A DNA stretch of 23,447 nt from an uncultured Chlorobiales bacterium (GCA_937959145.1 CALGMC010000019.1:1-23447); one strand, 5' to 3'. Numbered from the stretch's first letter, positions 14,890 to 22,761 are shown. The notes: generated by a model from the sequence alone, not told the origin. Translations and numbers: made by a program.

Positions 14890-16311
14890 ATGAAAAAATC
14901 TGTGTATTTGGCTTTCTGCCTTCTGCTGATTGTCTTTATCTCTGCTTGCGAAGACGACAACAAAGGCGTTACGGCTCCAACTAATAATGCGGGAAGTATC
15001 AGCGGCGTTGTTGTTGATGCCGTTCAACTCTCGCCACTGCCAAATGTGAGCATTTCGCTCACGACGCAATCTGGCACTGCCGTTGGAACGCAAACGACGA
15101 ACGCACAAGGGCAATTCAATTTTCAAAATCTCGCTAACGGACTCTACAAACTTAGCGCGATTGTGCCCGGCTACAAGCCAACATCTGCCGATAGCATCGT
15201 CGTTAGCGAAACGCAAGGCGCGCTCGCGTTCATTGATTTGTTCCCCGCCGACACATCGCTTACGGTTCAGATTGGCGCGATTTCAGGCATTGTGCGTGAC
15301 AACAACGGCAACCCGCTTCAAGGCGTCAATGTCGCCATTAGCGCAACCGATGAATCGCTGACAAACGGCTACTTTGCCTCGACCACGTCCAATGCAAACG
15401 GGGGCTTTTCCATCGGCGCAATTCCGATTACTTCATCGGTCGGCACAGCGATTCCTTCGTTCAAAGTTCGCTTTGTGCGTCAAGGCTTTGTAACGCGAGT
15501 GGTTGGAAATGTAAGCGTTAATGCAAATCAAACGACGCCTGTTCAAACCTCGCTCATGCCTGCGTCAGTTACGGGTCAAGTCCGATTTGAAGACGATGTT
15601 GAAACCGATAAAAACTGGACGCGCACGGGCTTCTGGCATCGCCAACAAAACAATGCCGCCATTCGAAACAAAAATTTCCCGCGCTATGTCAAACTCGCGC
15701 CAAACGATAACTCAAACGCCGCCATTCCGCAAGCATTTCAAGGGCAGTTTGCTTTCTGGTATGGGCAAGACACAACGGGCAGTTTTATCGGTCAAATCCG
15801 TCTTCCACAAGATTCACTTTCGGGCGGAACAAGCATGAGTGCAAACTCGGGCACCTTAACCTCGCCGCTCATCAACCTCACCGCCGATACAGTCGCCACG
15901 CTTTCGTTCTGGACTTGGTTTGAAATTGAAAGCGTCAATCCAAACGCATCGGGATATGACATCATGCAAGTCGAGGTCATTCGTGCCAATGGCGACTCCG
16001 TTAGGCTTGGTCGGCTTAATCCATTCACTGACCCGATTTTAAATGAGCGTAACGCACTGCCTTTCACGTCGGGCGGCTTTAATAAAGCACCTGTATGGCG
16101 GTTTGAAGAATTTGATTTAAGCCCCTTTGCAGGTCAGCAAATTCGCGTGCGCTTCAAGTTTGAGACGCGCGACAATCTCTACAACGGATTCAGAGGTTGG
16201 TTTGTCGATAATGTTCGCGTAACGAATGTGCGAAGTGTGTCGAGCACGAACAGCGAGCGTCGCCTCGTTGAGCCGATGATGCCCGCACGAACCTCCTTGC
16301 CCAAGAAGTAA
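14890..16311 (+). CDS. Lipoprotein with two carboxypeptidase-regulatory-like domains and a jelly-roll domain
   Basis: I chose ATG 14890 because it begins a lipoprotein signal, 'MKKSVYLAF' with lipobox 'FISAC' and Cys20; the frame is open further up to 14842 without a signal. The product is 473 residues. Two beta-sandwich repeats follow, at about 35-120 ('GSISGVVVDAVQLSPLPNV') and 128-225 ('GAISGIVRDNNGNPLQGVNV'), both in carboxypeptidase-regulatory-like style. From about 230 a larger domain shows 'TLSFWTWFEIES' and 'GWFVDNVRV', as in MAM/immune-inhibitor-A-type jelly-rolls. There is no visible protease motif, so a binding or adhesive surface role is likely. No type IX sorting domain is apparent. 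Ligand unknown. Confidence 0.85.
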   Translation: MKKSVYLAFCLLLIVFISACEDDNKGVTAPTNNAGSISGVVVDAVQLSPLPNVSISLTTQSGTAVGTQTTNAQGQFNFQNLANGLYKLSAIVPGYKPTSADSIVVSETQGALAFIDLFPADTSLTVQIGAISGIVRDNNGNPLQGVNVAISATDESLTNGYFASTTSNANGGFSIGAIPITSSVGTAIPSFKVRFVRQGFVTRVVGNVSVNANQTTPVQTSLMPASVTGQVRFEDDVETDKNWTRTGFWHRQQNNAAIRNKNFPRYVKLAPNDNSNAAIPQAFQGQFAFWYGQDTTGSFIGQIRLPQDSLSGGTSMSANSGTLTSPLINLTADTVATLSFWTWFEIESVNPNASGYDIMQVEVIRANGDSVRLGRLNPFTDPILNERNALPFTSGGFNKAPVWRFEEFDLSPFAGQQIRVRFKFETRDNLYNGFRGWFVDNVRVTNVRSVSSTNSERRLVEPMMPARTSLPKK

Positions 16312-16350
16312 AAGCACCTTTCAACATGGGCGTATGGCACTGCGTAATGT

Positions 16351-16379
16351 AAAGGGCGATTCAGAGCGAGTCGCCTTTT
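16351..16379. terminator. Candidate bidirectional terminator between convergent genes
   Basis: AAAGGGCGA (16351-16359) can pair with TCGCCTTTT (16371-16379), nine pairs with one G-U and an 11-nt loop. It lies 40 nt after the lipoprotein stop, and the stop codon of the minus-strand kinase is inside the loop. The U-tract is short in both directions. Confidence 0.45.
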
Positions 16380-17683
16380 GCACGTTGAGGAAGTTGAACC
16401 TCGAAGCAAGTTTCGCCCGCCTCACTTTGAGCCGTAATCGAGCCGCCATGCGCTTCAACGATTTTTTTGCACAGGTAAAGTCCTAAGCCAAATCCGCCTG
16501 CGCCGTTCATTCTCACGCGAGCCGAATCGGTGCGGTAGAAGGGCTCGAAAATTTTCTTCAAATCTTCTTTTGCAATGCCTTTGCCTTTGTCCAAAACGCG
16601 AAGTGTGATGTGTGAAGGCGTTTGAGAAAAATGAACACGCACGAGGCTTTGCGAGTATTTAAGCGCGTTGGAAATGAGGTTTCGCAAAAGTAAGCGAATG
16701 CGCTCCTTATCGGCGTAAAGTGAAATCGGTTGTTCTGTCTCAATCGCGATGCGGTGATGCTCCTCTCGAAATTCCGACCGAACTTCTTCGGCAAGTTCAG
16801 TGAGGTCGAAGTGAGAGGGTTTCAAACTGCCGTTGCTCGACTGCAAGCGTTCCGACTCCAAGAGTTCGGTGAGCATGGCGTTGAGTTCATCGACATCATT
16901 TTGGAGTTGGGTTTTCGCATCGCTATCGGGAATGAGTTCGAGGGCAACTTTCATGCGCGTTAAGGGCGAGCGCAGTTCGTGCGAGACGTCGAGCAAGAGT
17001 TCGCGCTCGCGTTTGAGCATGTTGCCAATTCGTGCGCTCATGGCGTTGAAGGAATGGGCGAGTTCGCCGAGTTCGTCGCGCCGATTCACTTCAATCGCAG
17101 TTGAGAAATCACCCGTGCTGATGCGCTTTGTGCCTGCAATCAAGGTTTGAATGGGTGAAAACATGTGGCGAAGCAGAAAGAACAATCCAACGCCGATAAG
17201 CGAAAGGAAGAGCAGTAGCCAAAGCACAGCGCGCTCGGTTGAAAAAAAACTTTGCGGCGGCGGCAGGTCTCTGAGTTTGAACGAAAAAACGGTTTCGTCA
17301 CGCACAATCATAACGGCGCGACGGTCGCGCTGTCGGAGCATGCGGGTGCGCGGCTTGGAATCAGGCAGAGGCAAAGGTGCAGGCTCAACGATGTCCCACT
17401 CAACGGGCGTTGGCGAAGTCCAAACGAAGTCGGGCGTTTCGAGGCGAATGCCAATGCCTAATTTTTCGGCATACTTGCGCGCTTTGAGCGTATCGGGCGG
17501 CGAGCCGATTTCATCGGCGAGGTAAGTGGCGATAACGCGCGCATAGCCACGCGGCGAGGGTGGCGGGTCTTCGGGCAAATCGAACGCCAAACGAAATGCC
17601 ATCACAACGGCGGCATTGATGAGCACCACTGCCACGACCATCACGGCGAGCAGTTTCAAAAAAATGGATAGGCGTTTCTTCAC
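16361..17683 (-). CDS. HAMP-containing membrane sensor histidine kinase
   Basis: The layout is TM1 (about 8-30), a periplasmic domain rich in Pro (about 35-150), TM2 (about 153-172), HAMP ('MFSPIQTLIAGTKRISTGDF'), HisKA with His235 in 'DVSHELRSPLTRM', and HATPase ('RNLISNALKYS', 'DKGKGIAKED', 'FGLGLYLCKKIVEAHGG'). It resembles CpxA/BaeS-type envelope sensors. I take GTG 17683 as start (440 residues) because it gives the usual 'KKRLSIFLKLL' lead. It also places a TACCTTTG promoter element about 32 nt upstream. The frame is open to another GTG at 17713, but that start would lie at or before the expected transcription start. No response regulator is adjacent in this window; a partner may lie elsewhere. 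Confidence 0.9.
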   Translation of the reverse strand: MKKRLSIFLKLLAVMVVAVVLINAAVVMAFRLAFDLPEDPPPSPRGYARVIATYLADEIGSPPDTLKARKYAEKLGIGIRLETPDFVWTSPTPVEWDIVEPAPLPLPDSKPRTRMLRQRDRRAVMIVRDETVFSFKLRDLPPPQSFFSTERAVLWLLLFLSLIGVGLFFLLRHMFSPIQTLIAGTKRISTGDFSTAIEVNRRDELGELAHSFNAMSARIGNMLKRERELLLDVSHELRSPLTRMKVALELIPDSDAKTQLQNDVDELNAMLTELLESERLQSSNGSLKPSHFDLTELAEEVRSEFREEHHRIAIETEQPISLYADKERIRLLLRNLISNALKYSQSLVRVHFSQTPSHITLRVLDKGKGIAKEDLKKIFEPFYRTDSARVRMNGAGGFGLGLYLCKKIVEAHGGSITAQSEAGETCFEVQLPQRAKGDSL

Positions 17684-17714
17684 ATCTCGTTCAAAAAAAT
17701 CTCGCAAAAGCACT

Positions 17715-17745
17715 CAAAGGTAACAAAAAAAGAAAAGGCGGAAAC
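17715..17745 (-). promoter_or_regulatory. Candidate promoter of the sensor kinase, overlapping the rpmG terminator
   Basis: On the minus strand GTTT (17745-17742), a 19-nt spacer and TACCTTTG (17722-17715) fit the Bacteroidota-type promoter. The distal element lies inside the rpmG terminator hairpin and the spacer contains its U-tract. Confidence 0.45.
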
Positions 17746-17760
17746 TGCGCTCCGCCTCTT
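17724..17760 (-). terminator. Rho-independent terminator of rpmG
   Basis: On the minus strand AAGAGGCGGA (17760-17751) pairs with TCCGCCTTTT (17742-17733), ten pairs with one G-U and an 8-nt loop. It is followed by a T-rich run to 17724. It starts 30 nt after the rpmG stop and is the clearest intrinsic terminator in the window. Confidence 0.85.
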
Positions 17761-17789
17761 GAAATCGAATCAAAAATCTTAAACGAGAA

Positions 17790-17972
17790 TTACTTGACTT
17801 CCTTGTGAATCGTTCTGCGCTTTAATGCAGGGTTATACTTTTTGAGTTCTAACCGCTCGGTGTCGTTGCGCTTGTTCTTTTGTGTGGTGTAGCGCGAGGG
17901 CGATTTTCCTTCCTTGCGCGCTTCGGTGCATTCGAGCGTGATGGTAATGCGATTGCCTTTTGCCTTTGCCAT
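17790..17972 (-). CDS. rpmG: 50S ribosomal protein L33
   Basis: The 60-residue product begins 'MAKAKGNRITITLECTEARK' and ends 'YNPALKRRTIHKEVK', both characteristic of L33. L33 is a small protein of the large subunit near the E site. The zinc-binding Cys pairs of the C+ form are missing (only one Cys, in 'LECTE'), so this is the zinc-independent C- type. The ATG at 17972 is the family start. The same frame stays open upstream into the tRNA gene, giving a spurious 88-residue reading. It lies 50 bp downstream of tRNA-Val on the same strand, is probably cotranscribed with it, and ends at a strong terminator. Confidence 0.97.
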   Translation of the reverse strand: MAKAKGNRITITLECTEARKEGKSPSRYTTQKNKRNDTERLELKKYNPALKRRTIHKEVK

Positions 17973-18022
17973 GAGTGTAAGTCGTTTGATGTAAATCGTT
18001 GAGTGTGAAAAAGTCTGACTTG

Positions 18023-18096
18023 TGCGCGATACTAGATTCGAACTAGTGACCTCCACCGTGTCAAGGTGGCGCTCTAACCAACTGAGCTAACCGCGC
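18023..18096 (-). tRNA. tRNA-Val (anticodon GAC)
   Basis: The minus strand folds into a full 74-nt cloverleaf: acceptor GCGCGGT/ATCGCGC with one G-U, D-stem GCTC/GAGC, anticodon stem CCACC/GGTGG around loop TTGACAC, a 5-nt variable loop, T-stem ACTAG/CTAGT with loop TTCGAAT, and discriminator A. The anticodon GAC reads GUC/GUU valine codons. The 3' CCA is not encoded, since CAAG follows the discriminator. rpmG lies 50 bp downstream. Confidence 0.97.
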
Positions 18097-18134
18097 CTGC
18101 TTGTGCCTTCAAATTAGCCTTCAAAAAAGGGACG

Positions 18135-18142
18135 CAAATATA
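18135..18142 (-). promoter_or_regulatory. Candidate -7 element for tRNA-Val/rpmG
   Basis: Minus-strand TATATTTG matches TAnnTTTG exactly and is followed by CG. A TTTT run stands 19 nt upstream as a distal element. It lies 38 nt before the tRNA 5' end. Confidence 0.55.
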
Positions 18143-18277
18143 CAGGCTCACGTTGAAAATAAAAAATCCAATTCATCACTTTTTCATGCGCCTTCAACCG
18201 CGATACCGTTTCTTCGCGATACATTTTTTCTTACATTCATTGGCATAATCTTTGTGCAAAAAAACTGCTCAACTCAA

Positions 18278-18295
18278 ATGATGATTTTGAAGTGA
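18278..18295 (+). other. Possible five-codon leader ORF overlapping the DUF3109 start
   Basis: ATG ATG ATT TTG AAG TGA reads MMILK-stop, and its stop overlaps the GTG start of the next gene (GTGA at 18292-18295). Such overlaps can allow translational coupling by termination-reinitiation. No Shine-Dalgarno is evident, so it may be chance. Confidence 0.3.
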
Positions 18296-18888
18296 TTGTA
18301 ATAGACGGGGTTCTTATTGACGACGAAGTGCTTCGTGCAAAATTTCGATGCGATTTAGGTCGGTGCAAGGGCGCGTGTTGCGTGGTCGGCGAATTGGGTG
18401 CGCCCGTTACGAGCGACGAAGTCGAAATCATTGAATCGCTATTGGACAAAGTGAAACCTTATTTGCCCGAAGCCAATCAGAAAACCATTGACGAGAAAGG
18501 CGTTTATGAAGTGCATCAAGGAAGTTTATTTTTGACGACGGTTGAAGGGCGCGAGTGCGTGTTTGCTACGATTGATGAGAACGGGATTGCCACATGTAAC
18601 TTGGAAAAATTGTATTTGAATGGCGAAAGCGAATTTCGGAAACCGATTTCGTGCCACTTGTTTCCAATACGAGTTCGGCGGCGGCTTGGAATGGAGGCGT
18701 TGGTGTATATGCAAATCGAGGAGTGCGAAGCAGGGCGCGCGTGCGGCGCGAAAGAAAAAGTCTATCTGTATGAATTTCTTGCCCCTGCGTTGGAGAGAAA
18801 ATATGGAGTAGCTTGGATGAAAAAATTTCTCAACGTGTGCCGCCAGTCCAAATCCGACAAGGACCTTAACTACAAGTTTAAATCTTGA
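18292..18888 (+). CDS. DUF3109 family cysteine-rich protein
   Basis: This 198-residue cytoplasmic protein has the N-terminal cluster 'CDLGRCKGACC' (Cys20, 25, 29, 30) and further Cys at 89, 102, 121, 145, 151 and 183. The spacing around 'ISCHLFPIRV' and 'TCNLEKLY' is as in DUF3109 and YkgJ-type putative zinc or iron-sulphur binding proteins. The biochemical role is unknown. The start is GTG at 18292, giving the family-like 'MIVIDGVLIDDEVLRAKF' lead; the nearby tandem ATG at 18278 is in another frame and stops after five codons. An AATCTTTG at 18247 is a weak promoter-like match. It precedes rpoN by 26 nt and probably shares its transcript. Confidence 0.88.
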   Translation: MIVIDGVLIDDEVLRAKFRCDLGRCKGACCVVGELGAPVTSDEVEIIESLLDKVKPYLPEANQKTIDEKGVYEVHQGSLFLTTVEGRECVFATIDENGIATCNLEKLYLNGESEFRKPISCHLFPIRVRRRLGMEALVYMQIEECEAGRACGAKEKVYLYEFLAPALERKYGVAWMKKFLNVCRQSKSDKDLNYKFKS

Positions 18889-18914
18889 ATGAATTTTGAA
18901 CTGAAAGAGCAACG

Positions 18915-20498
18915 ATGAGTTCACACGGACTTTCACAACGACAAGTTCAAACCTTGCGGCTCAGCCCGCAACAAATTCTCTACACCAAACTTCTGCAACT
19001 GCCTGTCTTGCAGTTAGAGCAGCGCGTCAAGCAAGAGTTGGAAGAAAATCCTCTGCTCGAGGAAGGACAAGGAAATCTTGGGGAAGAACAAGACCACGAC
19101 GAAGTGCTCCCCAACGAGATGCCACCTGAGCCTAATTCTCTTGAAACTGCAATCCGCGACGCGGCACAGCCGCCACTTGAATCGACGCGCTCGGAAAATC
19201 AGTCTGAGGAAAAAAAAGCAACAGAAAAAAAACTCGAGGAAGAAATAGCCCCACAAGAAGAAAACGACTTCGACGCTGAACTTGCAGAGGTGTTGAACAA
19301 CGACGACGAAGGCTATAAAGTGCAACAACAGCGAGAACCAAACGACGACGAGCGCGAGTATCTTCAACCCACCTACGAAGAAAATCTATCTGAACGATTG
19401 CTCGCGCAACTCCACTTGCTCGACTTCTCCGAAAAAGAACTTCGAATTGCCGAAGAAATTATCGGCAACCTCGACGACGACGGATACCTGCGATGCTCGT
19501 TCAATATCATTCACGACGGATTGCTGACCGCTGGCATCGAGACAACCGAAAAAGAAATCGAAGCCGTCCTTGAAAAAATTTGGTATCTCGACCCGCCCGG
19601 CGTCGGCGCACGAAACCTGCAAGAGTGCTTGCTCATTCAACTCACCGCACTCGCCAAAGAAGACCTTGATGACGAACACGAAGACGCTCGCGCTTTGGCG
19701 CAAAAAATCCTCACCCACCACTACAACGACTTCATCATGAAGCATTATGAAAAATTACTTCAAAACCTCGCCTGTTCGCCCGACGAGCTCAAGCGCGCCG
19801 TTGCCTTCATTCAAAAACTTAACCCAAAGCCCGGCGGTGACGCGCCTTCACGAATTGGTAATTATGTAATTCCCGACTTTACCATTACTTTCAATGGTCA
19901 AGACCTTGTGCTGACTTCAAACGAGCGAACAAACATTCAAATTCGCCTCTCAAAGCACTACAAAAAATTGCTGACCGATAAAACACAGTCCAAAGAGACG
20001 AAAGAGTTCTTGCGCGAAAAACTCTCTGCCGCCAAAGGCTTCATCGGTGCGATTCAAATGCGCCGACACACGATGCAAAAAGTCATGACCGCACTCATGA
20101 ACCGCCAATATGAATTCTTCGTTCACGGCGAATCAAAATTGAAACCGATGATTCTTAAAGACATCGCCGAAGATACTCAGCTCGACATCGCCACCATCAG
20201 CCGCGTGGTGAGTGGAAAATATGTGCAGACCGATTTCGGCGTCTTTGAGCTCAAGTATTTCTTCACAACGGCAATGGAAACGGAATCGGGCGATGAAGTC
20301 TCTAATCGCATCATCAAACAAGCCATTAGAGACTTCATCGAAAAAGAAGAATCCGGAAAGCCGCTTTCCGACGACAAACTCGCTGAATTGCTCAGCGAGC
20401 GCGGCTATAAACTTGCACGACGAACCGTAACCAAATATCGCGAGCAACTCGGCATTCCCGTTGCACGCTTGCGCAAAAAAATTGAATCAATCAAGTAA
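18915..20498 (+). CDS. rpoN: RNA polymerase sigma-54 factor
   Basis: Sigma-54 directs RNA polymerase to -24/-12 promoters that need an ATP-driven enhancer-binding protein. The 527-residue product has the Gln/Leu-rich region I (residues 1-50, 'LRLSPQQILYTKLLQLPVLQLEQRV'). A long acidic region II follows (about 50-155) with Glu/Asp/Lys runs. The core-binding and HTH parts include 'IANIL'-like helices and 'QLDIATISRVVSGKYVQTDFGVFELKYFF'. The RpoN box 'ARRTVTKYRE' is at 501-510. All functional regions are intact, although region II is somewhat long. It follows DUF3109 and precedes hslV by 52 bp. No enhancer-binding protein lies in the window. Confidence 0.97.
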   Translation: MSSHGLSQRQVQTLRLSPQQILYTKLLQLPVLQLEQRVKQELEENPLLEEGQGNLGEEQDHDEVLPNEMPPEPNSLETAIRDAAQPPLESTRSENQSEEKKATEKKLEEEIAPQEENDFDAELAEVLNNDDEGYKVQQQREPNDDEREYLQPTYEENLSERLLAQLHLLDFSEKELRIAEEIIGNLDDDGYLRCSFNIIHDGLLTAGIETTEKEIEAVLEKIWYLDPPGVGARNLQECLLIQLTALAKEDLDDEHEDARALAQKILTHHYNDFIMKHYEKLLQNLACSPDELKRAVAFIQKLNPKPGGDAPSRIGNYVIPDFTITFNGQDLVLTSNERTNIQIRLSKHYKKLLTDKTQSKETKEFLREKLSAAKGFIGAIQMRRHTMQKVMTALMNRQYEFFVHGESKLKPMILKDIAEDTQLDIATISRVVSGKYVQTDFGVFELKYFFTTAMETESGDEVSNRIIKQAIRDFIEKEESGKPLSDDKLAELLSERGYKLARRTVTKYREQLGIPVARLRKKIESIK

Positions 20499-20550
20499 CC
20501 GCAATCGTTAAAGTTCCAACAACTTTACTCACTACACTTAACCAAAGGAA

Positions 20551-21081
20551 ATGAACATTCACGCAACCACCGTCGTCGGAGTCTTAAAAGACGGAAAAGG
20601 CGCGCTGGGGTCAGACGGACAAATGACACAGGGCGCGACTATTCTCAAACATTCTACCACAAAGGTCAGACGCTTGCACGGCGGAAAAGTCTTGGTCGGA
20701 TTTGCCGGTGCCACGGCAGACGCTATGACGCTCCTCGAAAAATTTGAAGAAAAACTGCAAGCCCATAGCGGTAAATTGGAGCGCGCCGCCGTCGAGCTTG
20801 CCAAAGATTGGCGCACCGATAAATATCTTCGACGTTTGGAAGCCATGCTCGCCGTCATCTCGCCTGAAAAAGCACTGATTATTTCAGGAACGGGCGATGT
20901 CATTGAACCCGAAGATGGAATTGTCGCTATCGGAAGTGGCGGCATGTATGCGCTGGCGGCAGCGCGAGGCATGATGAAATACAGCGATTTAGACGCGAAA
21001 ACCATCGTTACCGAATCGCTGAAAATCGCCGCCGATATTTGCATTTATACCAACAGCAACATTAAAGTTGAGGAAGTCTAA
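20551..21081 (+). CDS. hslV: ATP-dependent protease subunit HslV
   Basis: HslV is the N-terminal-threonine peptidase of the HslUV (ClpYQ) protease, forming a double hexameric ring. The chain starts 'MNIHATTVVGVLKDG'; cleavage after Ala5 would expose Thr6 as the nucleophile, as in the family. 'GSDGQMTQGATILKHSTTKVRRL' and 'AIGSGGMYALAAARG' are diagnostic. Its 176 residues are the usual size. AAAGGA immediately before the ATG is a short-spaced Shine-Dalgarno. hslU follows after 21 nt, the standard operon order. Substrates are probably misfolded or regulatory proteins. Confidence 0.97.
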   Translation: MNIHATTVVGVLKDGKGALGSDGQMTQGATILKHSTTKVRRLHGGKVLVGFAGATADAMTLLEKFEEKLQAHSGKLERAAVELAKDWRTDKYLRRLEAMLAVISPEKALIISGTGDVIEPEDGIVAIGSGGMYALAAARGMMKYSDLDAKTIVTESLKIAADICIYTNSNIKVEEV

Positions 21082-21102
21082 AATTTTATTCACAAATCAA
21101 AA

Positions 21103-22572
21103 ATGGCACGCAAAAGCACAGAACTTTCAGAAACTGAAAAAGGTCAGAGCAACGGAAAGCATCATCAAATCGAATCCACATTCGCCTTGAAAAATCTTAC
21201 GCCACAACAAATTGTGCGGGAGTTAGATAAGTATATCATCGGTCAGCAAGAGGCAAAAAAATCTGTTGCCATTGCGCTCCGAAATCGCTATCGCCGTCAG
21301 CAGGTTCAAGGTGCGCTGAAAGAAGAAATCATGCCGAACAACATCATCATGATTGGGCACACAGGCGTAGGCAAAACCGAAATTGCACGGCGGTTGGCGA
21401 AACTTTCCGGTGCGCCGTTCATCAAAGTTGAAGCCTCCAAATTCACCGAAGTCGGCTATGTCGGGCGCGATGTCGAGTCGATGATTCGCGACCTCACTGA
21501 CCTGAGCGTCAATATGGTTCGCCAAGAAAAATCTGCCGAAGTCCAAGATAAAGCGCGCCAACTTGCCGAAGAGCGCATTTTAGACATTCTGCTTCCGCCC
21601 GTCAAAAAATCTTCAAGCCAACTTGAAAAAGCATTTCACGATGACACTGAGGAGCAGGGAGATGCAAAATCCGAACTCGAGCTCAACGATAAGAGCCGCG
21701 AGAAAATGCGCGAGCGTCTGCGGCAGGGAAAATTAGACGAACGCACGGTCGAGATTGAAATTTCAAGCGACCCACAAGGTATGATGCAGATTCTCGGACC
21801 TTTCGGTCCGGTCGAAGACTTGGGTGGCATGCTTCAAGACATCGTGGGCGGATTGCCAAAGAAACGCAAAAAACGCCGAGTTACCGTCGCCGAAGCCAAA
21901 ACGATTTTTGAACAAGAAGAAATCCAAAAACTCATCGATATGGACGTGGTAACCAAAGAAGCCATCTTTCGTGTCGAGGAATCGGGCATCGTCTTTATCG
22001 ATGAAATCGACAAAATTGCTACCGCCGACGGCACGCGAGGCGGACCCGACGTCAGTCGTGAAGGCGTTCAACGCGATTTGCTCCCTATCGTCGAAGGCTC
22101 TACGGTCGCCACCAAATACGGCATGGTCAAAACCGACCATATCCTCTTCATCGCATCAGGCGCGTTCCACGTCTCAAAACCGTCGGATTTAATTCCTGAA
22201 CTGCAAGGGCGTTTCCCGATTCGCGTCGAGCTCAAAAGCCTTACCGAAGACGATTTCGTCAAAATTCTCGTTCAACCCGAAAACGCGCTCATCAAGCAAT
22301 ACACCGCCTTGCTCAAAACCGAAGGCGTCGACTTGGAATTCACCGACGACGGCATTCGCGAAATCGCCGCCACCGCCGCCCAGGTCAATGAATCGGTCGA
22401 GAACATCGGCGCACGCCGACTGCACACCATCATGACCAGCCTGCTCGAAGACCTGATGTTTGAAGTGCCTGAAAATCACTCAGGCAAAAAAATCGTCATT
22501 GACAAAACTTTTGTCGAAAATCGCCTCAGCAAAATCGCCAAAGACCGAGACCTGAGCCGATACATTCTGTAA
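21103..22572 (+). CDS. hslU: HslUV protease ATPase subunit HslU
   Basis: HslU is the AAA+ unfoldase that feeds substrates to HslV. In the 489-residue chain, Walker A 'GHTGVGKT' lies at 85-92, the pore loop 'GYVG' at 118-121 and Walker B 'VFIDEID' at 297-303. A long intermediate (I) domain between them has charged and Gly/Pro-containing stretches (about 150-280). The C-terminus 'DLSRYIL' is the tail that inserts between HslV subunits to activate it. Relative to E. coli HslU the N-terminus carries about 25 extra hydrophilic residues before 'LTPQQIVRELD'. It is cotranscribed with hslV. Confidence 0.97.
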   Translation: MARKSTELSETEKGQSNGKHHQIESTFALKNLTPQQIVRELDKYIIGQQEAKKSVAIALRNRYRRQQVQGALKEEIMPNNIIMIGHTGVGKTEIARRLAKLSGAPFIKVEASKFTEVGYVGRDVESMIRDLTDLSVNMVRQEKSAEVQDKARQLAEERILDILLPPVKKSSSQLEKAFHDDTEEQGDAKSELELNDKSREKMRERLRQGKLDERTVEIEISSDPQGMMQILGPFGPVEDLGGMLQDIVGGLPKKRKKRRVTVAEAKTIFEQEEIQKLIDMDVVTKEAIFRVEESGIVFIDEIDKIATADGTRGGPDVSREGVQRDLLPIVEGSTVATKYGMVKTDHILFIASGAFHVSKPSDLIPELQGRFPIRVELKSLTEDDFVKILVQPENALIKQYTALLKTEGVDLEFTDDGIREIAATAAQVNESVENIGARRLHTIMTSLLEDLMFEVPENHSGKKIVIDKTFVENRLSKIAKDRDLSRYIL

Positions 22573-22593
22573 TACTTTTGGTAAAAAACAACG

Positions 22594-22629
22594 AAAAAAA
22601 GTGATGAGCGACCCACTCACCGCTCGTCA
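22594..22629 (-). terminator. Stem-loop downstream of hslU with its T-tract on the minus strand
   Basis: TGATGAGCG (22602-22610) pairs with CGCTCGTCA (22621-22629), nine pairs with one G-U and a 10-nt loop. The A7 run at 22594-22600 makes a T7 tract only for minus-strand transcripts. It may also end the hslU message by a weaker mechanism. Confidence 0.5.
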
Positions 22630-22637
22630 ACCAAAAA

Positions 22638-22668
22638 TTTGTGAAGAAGGGGAAATTGCGTATATTTG
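22638..22668 (+). promoter_or_regulatory. Consensus Bacteroidota-type promoter of the small lipoprotein
   Basis: TTTG at 22638-22641, a 19-nt spacer and TATATTTG at 22661-22668 match TTTG-N19-TAnnTTTG exactly. It lies 93 nt before the lipoprotein start and is the best promoter match in the window. Confidence 0.7.
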
Positions 22669-22761
22669 TGCCTACATTTTCCAGTCAAAAACTGACAATC
22701 CAATTTTTCTTAAAACACAGCAATGTGTTCAATTCTTAACAATAAACCTTTCAATCAAACG

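Noticed and set aside
14730..14984. 84-codon plus-strand frame before the large lipoprotein
   Set aside because: It overlaps both lipoprotein starts, shows no domain and is out of frame with the lipobox-bearing gene.
16333..16348. TGGCAC as a possible sigma-54 -24 element
   Set aside because: No TTGC follows at the -12 position, and it lies between convergent genes.
17973..18056. N-terminal extension of L33
   Set aside because: The extra residues are a reading of the tRNA-Val 3' half; the family starts at MAKAKG.
20559..21044. 161-codon minus-strand open frame
   Set aside because: It is antisense to hslV, with a Ser/Ala-rich low-information translation.
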